DNA of 64,000 nucleotides from assembly GCF_000002985.6 (NCBI RefSeq), contig NC_003281.10, positions 1,550,001 to 1,614,000 of the forward strand, read 5' to 3'. The stretch's first letter is position 1, and each line of letters starts with the position of its first letter. The DNA is from Caenorhabditis elegans (lineage: Eukaryota; Nematoda; Chromadorea; Rhabditida; Rhabditidae). Of this stretch, positions 56,815 through 64,000 are shown piece by piece. The position numbers were made by a program, and so were the translations under genes. The notes under the pieces are model-generated. The model was not told the DNA's origin. It did no database searches and saw nothing but the letters and a program-made list of their open reading frames with translations.

Positions 56815-57600
56815 TACAATGAACTATTAAAAAATAAATTTTTATTGATTTTTTCAATCATTATGGCAAATTGTGTAGTTGGTTGCAGACCCTGAAAAAA
56901 TTTTAAAAAAACTTTGAAAAAAAAAGAGAATTGTTTTACCTCATAAACTTTTTTCCGTGTAAATCTTGAGAAATCTTTGTAACTTTTACAATATTACAAC
57001 CGAATTTGAGATTCCGACACTGAATACACCCTGAAAAAATGAAAATTTACACGAAAAATGTGTGGTGGCCTAGAAATCGGAATCTGTGGTCTAGAAATTT
57101 GGAAACTCGGCCATCAAACCTATTTCATTGTAATTGACTCATCAAGAGCTTCAAAATAAGTATAATCTTGACTAGGTTACGTTAAACTTGAGAATTTTCA
57201 AAATTGACACAACTGAAACTACTGCTACAGTAACGGGACCCAAACTGTCGAAATTGGCGGAGCCTAGTCATTATGGGTGTCAAATGAAAGCTCTCGACAA
57301 GCTAAATATGATTATCATAAAAGTTTTTATTTTCAAAAAATTTCGCGACGAGACCCAAAAAATTCGAAAATTTCAAAATTTTCAGAACCCTATCATGATT
57401 ATACTTATTTTAAAGCTCAAGTAGAGCTGTACTCAAATATCTAATTTTTGTCACCAATACATCAACTATAACGTCACCGCAAAGCTTTTTACACCCCGAC
57501 ACAGCTGAAACTAAAGCTACAGTAACCCGCGTGCTGGGACCCGAAATTGACGGAACCTAGTCAATATGGGTGTCAAATGAAAGCTCTTAACGTGCTGATT
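55500..57600. repeat. Family A repeats in and after the secreted-protein gene
   Basis: Copies lie near 55515-55680 (intron 2), 56090-56255 (intron 3), 57145-57300 and 57490-57590. Several carry a different flank, AAGTATAATCATGACTAGGT. The gap 56815-57629 between the convergent genes holds two of these copies and the 3' UTRs and no gene. Confidence 0.7.
56833..56838 (+). terminator. Poly(A) signal AATAAA of the secreted-protein gene
   Basis: AATAAA lies about 19 bp after the TAA stop and is followed by a T-rich stretch. Confidence 0.7.
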
Positions 57601-57629
57601 TCAAATATGTGGGTTGAATAATATAAAAT

Positions 57630-60600
57630 TTACCCTGTTTCGAAAAAAAATCGATCAGAATATTGATTTTTTGAAGTTCCATCCAAAAAATCCGAAATTT
57701 TCCGAGAAAAATCATGTAAATTTGGACATTTTTGAAGGATCCTTTGAATTTCTAGAAGTTGAGGTTCCTAAATAATAAAAAAAATTAAAAAATCGATAGT
57801 TCTCCGAAAAATCAATAACCTGTAATTTAACTTGAACAGTGATGATTCTCAATAAATTCTCGATTTTATCGATTTTTTCCGTTCCCGGCTCATTTTTCGC
57901 GTAGATTTCGAATTTTCCAATCAAATCAACCTCAAAAATCAATAAATCCCTTAGAGACGCCCATTTCTTTTCCGAGTCCTTTTCATATTCGAATAAATCG
58001 ATATGACGGCGCACGAATTGTATGGAAATGTCATTGAAACCGCCGATTTTTTGATAAATCTCAGCGATTAACCGGCAGGAAATTGCCAATTTCTCGTTAT
58101 TCTCGCAGTCTTCCGCTAGATTTATCGATTTTTCCACTGCAGACAACGCGATTTCGGTGTTGTTTCTGGAAAATTAGAAAAATCCAATTTTTTGAGTAAT
58201 TAAGCTGATTTTTTCACGTTTTTCTTAACAAATTCGGATTCAGCACCCAATTTTACCCCTAGGCACGCGGTTTTTACAAAAACTTGAAAAATTCTGCATT
58301 TTGTCGTAAACACTGCGGTGTTTGCGTACTTTCGAAGCTACCGTACCCCAAAATGTTTGATATTTGCGCTGTAAACTTACAAAGAAGGTTTTCAGGGTAA
58401 AATTTAACGAGGAATTTGAATTTTTACATGAAAATCTGCAAAAATGAATTTTAATACAATTTTCCTGACGATGAAGTCATAAAAATTCATTTTTTGACCT
58501 TTCAACTTTAGTTTTATGAATTTTAACTAACAAATTCAGATTCAGCACCCAATTTTACCTCTAGACACACGGTTTTTGCAAAAATTTTGGAAAATTCTGC
58601 AATTTGTCGTAAGCTGTTGGGTGTTTGCGTACTTTTGAAGCTACAGTACCCCAAAATGTTTGATATTTGCGCTGTAAACTTACAAAAAAGGTTTCCAGGG
58701 TAAAATTTAACGAGGAATTTGAATTTTTACATAAAAATCTGCAAAAATGAATTTTAATACAATTTTCCTGACGATAAAGTCATAAAAACTCATTTTTTGA
58801 CCTTTCAACTTTAGTTTTATGAATTTTAACTAACAAATTCAGATTCAGCACCCAATTTTACCTCTAGACACACGGTTTTTGCAAAAATTTTGGAAAATTC
58901 TGCAATTTGTCGTAAGCTGTTGGGTGTTTGCGTACTTTTGAAGCTACAGTACCCCAAAATGTTTGATATTTGCGCTGTAAACTTACAAAAAAGGTTTCCA
59001 GGGTAAAATTTAACGAGGAATTTGAATTTTTACATGAAAATCTGCAAAAATGAATTTTAATACAATTTTCCTGACGATGAAGTCATAAAAATTCATTTTT
59101 TGACCTTTCAACTTTAGTTTTATGAATTTTAACTAACAAATTCAGATTCAGCACCCAATTTTACCCCTAGACACACGGTTTTTGCAAAAATTTTGGAAAA
59201 TTCTGCAATTTGTCGTAAGCTGTTGGGTGTTTGCGTACTTTTGAAGCTACAGTACTCTAAAACTTTTAATTCGATCAAAAAGCTTAGAAAAACTACTTGC
59301 CGGGGTTAAATTTAACGAGGAATTCAAATTTCTACATGACAAACCTCTCCAACTCAGCTCGAGCCAGCAAAATGAGCATTTCCACTTTTTTCTCATTATT
59401 CGAAGCCAGTTTGAAAATTGTCAGTGCACACCGTGAGTGTTCACAGGCTTCCGGGTATTTTCCAGCCAAAAATTTCAAATTCGCCACATTCGCATGTGCA
59501 TCGGCCATCATTTTCGCGTTTTTCAACTGTTTTCCGACTTCCAACTGCTGATTATAGTACTTTTCAGCTAGTTTTTCATTATTTTCAGCCAAAAAATGAC
59601 CCATTTTCTCTAAAATTCCAGCTTCACGATACATATCATTTGTGTCTTGAGCTTCTGTTAATGCTTGCTCCAAGGCAATAAGCTTCCCTATTTTTGGGCG
59701 ATTTTCCAGTGATAAATCCTCAAAAATTAGGGATTTCGCTTTGGAATCCAGGTTTTGATCGGTTTTCAACCAAAATTCCAGCATTTTCAGACATTTTTCA
59801 GCTTCTTCTGATATTCCGGTGCTTTGGAGCCATCGGTACTTGGCACTGATATATGGAACCTTTTCAGATGGGCGGGAAAGTCTAAAAAATTTAAATTTTA
59901 GTGGAGTGTGCGGTGGAGCGCGCTTGCAATACTTATTCAGTAAAAAAACCTTTCAAAAGGTGATTTTTCAAGATTTTTATGCATAAAATCTTTGATAAAT
60001 TCTTTTTTTTTCGAGTTTTTCGTTGTAAAATTCGGAAAACTCAATTTTTCCGCAGAAAATCGATGTTTGTTCGGTGGAGCGCGTTTGCACTGGCGCTATA
60101 CATTAAAATTGCGGGAAAAGCGAACATTATCAGGTTAAATCACTCAATTTTTATTATTTTAAATGTAAAATTCAGTGAAAATCCGAAGAAAATTCGAAAA
60201 AATTCGAAAAAATTCAAATTTGTCGCTGAAAATCGATGTTTGTTCGGTAGAGCGCGCTTGCATTGAAACTGGAGGAAAAATCGATATTTTCTCGCGAATT
60301 TTGATTGAAATTTGTGTTTTTCCCCGAAAAAACATGAAACTTTTAACTTTTACTCATTTTCAAAAAGAAAATTTCAAAAAAAATTTAAAAAAAAAACAAT
60401 TTTTTTTTGGAATTTTTTTTTCAAAATTTTGAAAATTCCCAAAGACCCCCACCGATCACATATTCCCTGAGCACGTTCAAAAACTGCTTCAACATCATCC
60501 ATAATTCCTTCCAGCTGTGCAATTCGAGCAATTTGCAGAAGCCCATTAAGCTTCTCCAACGGCGTCAAAACCCCCAAATCCACGTATTTCTTCCACAAAA

Positions 60601-63600
60601 CGTGGGCGGAGCCTGTGTCTTTTTGGTGCTCATAAATGATGGCAAGAAGCCGGAATGCGTTGGCTTTGTGCACAGAAATTTCAGCCGGAAATTCTGAGTT
60701 TTTAGAATTTTCCTGATTTTTCGCAGTTTTCAGTACGAATTTCGCGATTTTCAGCGCAGTTTCCAGATTTCCGGCGATTATTTGTGTTTGGCACAGCAGA
60801 CAGTAACAGTGGAGCATCTGAAATATTGATTTTTGCTAGAAAAATTAAGAAAAATCGATAAACCCGGCGGAAATTTTGAATTTCGCGGGCTTTTGTCTTT
60901 GGCGGCAAGAGGCATGTGCGCTCCATTGATAATCAGTTGAAATTTGCAAATTTTTAACGTATATTGAGAGTTAATAATTCATAATTGTCCCAAAAATTAT
61001 AAAATTCTGAAAAAAACACCGAAAAATCGATAATTCTCGGAAATCGATTTCTAGCTGTCGGAGCAAGTGCGCTCCACTGATAAAATAGTAATTTTTGCCA
61101 ATTTTGAATAGTTTTTTGAAATTAAAGTGGATTTTTTAGAAAAATCAATAATTTCCAAATAAAAAATCCAAAAAATCGATAAAATTCAAATTTTCCCAAT
61201 TTTCGCGCCAAAAAGACCCACCAAATCCAAACTTTCGACATTTTCTCGAATGATTTGATTCAAAAATTCAATTGATGAATTCAAATCCTCCAATTCCAGC
61301 ATACACTTGTTAATTGTATCGATTAACTCGAAATTTTGATTTTTCGGGTTTCTCGACAGCGGAATTAGCGTCCGCAGAGCCATTTTTTGATCTCCTTGGA
61401 GATGATGGGCTTTTCCTATGAGCTGACAGATTTCTACGTGAAATTCTGAGGTTTCAGGTGGAATTTTGAAGTTTAGGACCGTGAAAATCTGCTCCGGGGC
61501 GCCGGTTTTCAGGTAGAGGCCACAAAGTTTCAGGATTTCCGGCATATTCTGAAAAAAAATATTGATTTTCGTGAAAGTTCGTTATCAAATTCGAGTTCTC
61601 CGTCATTTTTTACACCGGGAAAGTTTTTTTTTGAGCTTCTCACTCCAATTTTGAAAATTTCGGGGTACTGTACTTTCGAAAGTACGCAAACACCAAATAG
61701 CTGACGACAAAATGCAGAATTTCTCAAATTTTTGCAAAAACCATGTGCCTAGGGGTAAAATAAGGTGCTGAATCCGAATTTGTTGGTTAAAATTTATAAA
61801 ACTGAAGTTGAAAAGTCAAAAAGTGAGTTTTTATGAATTTATTGTCAGGAAAATTGTCTTAAAATTTAGTTTTTCGGATTTTCATGTAGAAATTTGAATT
61901 CCTCGTTAAATTTTGCCCCGGCAGCTTTTTTTGTGACTTTTCAGTGCAAATATTTAACATTTCGGGGTACTGTACCTTCGAAAGTGCGCAAACACCGCAG
62001 TGTTTACGACAAAATGCAGAATTTTTCAAAATTTTCCCGAAAAAAAGCTAGACAGGGGTAAAATGACCGCCTGAATACGAATTTCGTAATAAAAATTCTC
62101 GAAAATTGAACTTTTCCCACAAAAATTTTAATTTTCATGATTTTTCTGAATATTATAGTAAAACTCACCCCATTTCTCGATAAAATCCTTCTCTGTTCAA
62201 TTGCCACTTGAAAATTCTCACAGAGCTCCGCAATAGTTGCCAGGTTCTCTCGAATTATTGAAATTGATGGGGTGTCTGAAAGTTTAACATTTTTCAGTTT
62301 GAAAATTGCAGAAAAATGGTGTAAAAGTCAATTTTTATTAAATTTCAGTTAAAAATTCGGCTTCAGAATCGTTAATTTACCCCTAAATCGCTTTTTCCGC
62401 AAAATTTTGAGAAATTCTGCATTTTGTCGTAAGGTGTTCGGTGTTTGCGTACTTTCGGAGCTACAGTATCCCAGAAATTTTCAAAACTGTTCTAGAAACC
62501 CGGAAAAAATTTATCCAGGTGTAAAAACTGAGAAAAATACAAATTTCTACACTAAAATCGGAAAAAAAGAGTTTTAGCATAATTTTCCTGTAATAAAGTC
62601 CCAAAATCTCATTTTTTGAACTTTCAACTTCAGTTTTAAGAATTGTCACTAATGAATTCGGATTCAGCACCCCATTTTACCCCTAGGCATATGGTTTTTG
62701 CAAAAATTTGAGAAATTCTGCATTTTGTCGTAAAATGTTCGGTGTTTGCGTACTTTCGGAGCTACAGTACCCCATAAATGTTCAAAATTGAGCTAGAAAC
62801 CCGGGAAAAAATTATCTAGGTGTAAAAAAGACGTAGAATCCGAATTTCTTATTGAAAAATTGAAAAAATTTCAAAATCACCCATTTTCATCGCAATTTCC
62901 AGTTGTTTTTGGGTGAAAAACAGCGCGTCCTCGTATTTTTGAATGGAGCAATAGGCGGATGCAAGTGCTCCAAATGCTGATTCCTGGAGCTTCACTGATT
63001 CCAGATTCAGGTCCAACGACCATTTTAAGACTTGAATTGCTTCTGAAAATAAAATCGATAAGTCATCGATTTTTGCGGAAAACGTTAAAAATTGATTTTT
63101 TTAAAATTTTGTTAATGAAAGATAATTTCCCTATAGGGGCGATAACATTAGTTATCGATTTATTGATTTTCGGAGAAAAATATCGATTTTCTTTAAATTT
63201 TGCAGGCGAAAACACTTTTCCATTGAAAAATCGATAATCATCGAATGTGTTGCAAACCTGCCGACCGCGGCCGGCGGCGGGAAAAATGGTTAGTGCCGAC
63301 GGTCGCAAAAATGGTTAGCGCCGGCGGCGACCAAAATAGTACGCTCCGCCGGCGGTAAAAATAGTTCGCGCCCGCAGCGGGCGGCCAAAATGATTATCGC
63401 CGGCGGTGGCCAAAATGGTTATCGCCGACGGCGGTAAAATTGGCTAGCGCAGGCAGGCGGCGCGATTCAGTGTACGCCGCCGCCGGCGCATAAGCTTGCT
63501 CCAACTTTCTCTAAAAATCAATAAAATCACCTTCAACTTCTACCGAATTATTGATTTTTTGCTTCTCCATCTCTAAGAGCATAGTTTGTCCCAGCGTAGA

Positions 63601-64000
63601 CAAAATCGTTGGCACATGTTCATCCAGTTCCAAAACCTTCAGATTTTCCCACGGAAACATCGGAAAGTGATCGAAAATCGATAATTTCAAACTTTTCAGC
63701 AACTGAAACCCGGCAGGATCCAGCCGAATTCCGTTACAATACGAATATATTGATTTTTTCAAAAATCCGAGAGCCCGCTGAGCCTCTCCCTGCCGGTAAT
63801 AGGCTTTTGCCCATTGTGGACACAATTTCACTGAAATTTCAGCATGTTTCAGAGCTTCCGGGGGCAGTTGAATTTTGAGAAGAATCGCCGACAGATTTGC
63901 GTGTAGGATTCCGTTTTTCGGGTGGTCTCGCAACGCTTTTTCGTAGAGTTCTCGTGCTTCTTGGTACCGCCCGTCTGAGTAGGCGGAGCCCGCCTCGTGA
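57630..64000 (-). CDS. TTC28-like tetratricopeptide-repeat protein (5' end beyond right edge)
   Basis: Eight exons on minus: 63531 to beyond 64000, 62881-63042, 62169-62275, 61222-61548, 60447-60817, 59345-59881, 57820-58165 and 57630-57767 (TAA). All are phase-consistent, giving 818 visible residues. TPR units run almost throughout: [20 protein letters not shown], then [20 protein letters not shown] (QGEAQRALG follows), [40 protein letters not shown], and [20 protein letters not shown] with [19 protein letters not shown]. The opening order (three canonical TPRs, a spacer ending GQTMLLE, then 40-residue LGN-type repeats with YxxQLxxGxxLK) is that of TTC28. No catalytic motif is seen, so it is likely a scaffold. 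GoLoco motifs of LGN are absent from the visible part. The donors at 61221 (GTGGGT) and 60446 (GTCTTT) are weak but required by phase. Confidence 0.87.
58210..59330. repeat. Tandem array, about 303-bp unit, with family B cores
   Basis: TTTCCTGACGATGAAGTCAT recurs near 58461, 58764 and 59067. Each unit also holds GATTCAGCACCCAATTTTAC and GGTGTTTGCGTACTTTTGAA. More diverged units in other introns of the same gene lie near 61560-62060 (inverted) and 62350-62820. It fills the intron 58166-59344. Confidence 0.9.
59905..60265. repeat. Three copies of GGTGGAGCGCGTTTGCA motif
   Basis: GGTGGAGCGCGCTTGCA at 59912, GGTGGAGCGCGTTTGCA at 60073 and GGTAGAGCGCGCTTGCA at 60246, the last two both following GATGTTTGTTC. 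Inverted relatives (TGCGCTCCA) lie near 60910 and 61068, and one more copy near 43490. Confidence 0.7.
61560..62820. repeat. Family B repeats in TPR-gene introns
   Basis: Copies lie near 61600-61740 and 61930-62060 (one orientation) and near 62350-62520 and 62660-62820 (the other). The exon 62169-62275 therefore lies between opposed repeat pairs, as in sms-3. Confidence 0.75.
63255..63495. repeat. GC-rich minisatellite
   Basis: Seven or so imperfect units of AAAAATGGTTAGCGCCGGCG (CGGC)n, about 30-38 bp each. It is strikingly GC-rich against an AT-rich intron (62.9-63.5 kb region, between the first two visible exons of the TPR gene). Confidence 0.9.

Overview
The window is nuclear DNA of a Caenorhabditis nematode, almost certainly C. 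elegans. Introns are numerous, AT-rich and end in TTTTCAG. Donors are GTAAG/GTGAG-like, likely trans-splice acceptors sit just upstream of several start codons, and a degenerate TTAGGC telomere-type tract occurs in an intron. The identified genes (a DHX35 helicase, an SAP30BP homologue, a USP30 homologue, Rab escort protein rep-1, sphingomyelin synthase sms-3) fit my recollection of the left part of C. elegans chromosome III (cosmid names Y67D2 / Y22D7AL). That placement is from memory and was not checked. All gene models were built by hand from splice signals and codon phase, and every listed exon chain is phase-consistent.

Layout: (1) 549-4441, minus: 5' half of a DHX35-type DEAH helicase, cut by the left edge. 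(2) 5829-8522, minus: SAP30BP/HCNGP homologue. (3) 8882-19851, plus: USP30-like mitochondrial deubiquitinase, divergent from gene 2, with a 4.2 kb last intron packed with transposon relics. (4) 20324-26539, plus: rep-1. (5) 26756-30767, plus: an unrecognised 385-residue protein starting 216 bp after rep-1, possibly in one operon with it. (6) 33469-39444, minus: sms-3, with probable distal 5' exons at 49.3 and 52.0 kb that make the locus about 18.5 kb. (7) 54.6-54.8 kb: initiator tRNA-Met and tRNA-Glu, convergent. (8) 55001-56814, plus: a small secreted eight-cysteine protein. (9) 57630 to the right edge, minus: a long TTC28-like TPR protein whose 5' end is outside the window.

Most of the remaining DNA is repeats. 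Three short palindromic families recur. Family A, about 160 bp, has ends like GACCCCCAACATGCC and its inverse around a core CTGTAGCACC..AGCTGTGTCG. Family B has a core GTACGCAAACACCG next to TACTGTAGCGCCAAAA. Family C, about 190 bp, is built on GTGAATAAATACCGTATT. There are also tandem arrays (about 22, 303 and 312 bp units, and a GC-rich minisatellite), hAT- and mariner-type MITEs, a dead Tc1-like transposase, and a family of tRNA-like sequences arranged as palindromic pairs.

Functionally, DHX35 and SAP30BP both belong to pre-mRNA splicing in other animals, USP30 acts on the mitochondrial outer membrane, REP-1 serves Rab prenylation and SMS makes sphingomyelin, so the window is not one pathway. 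I did not find a clearly new multi-gene system. The most unusual structures are the tRNA-like palindromes, the paired hAT MITEs sharing one target site, and the long inverted repeat around the sms-3 catalytic exon.
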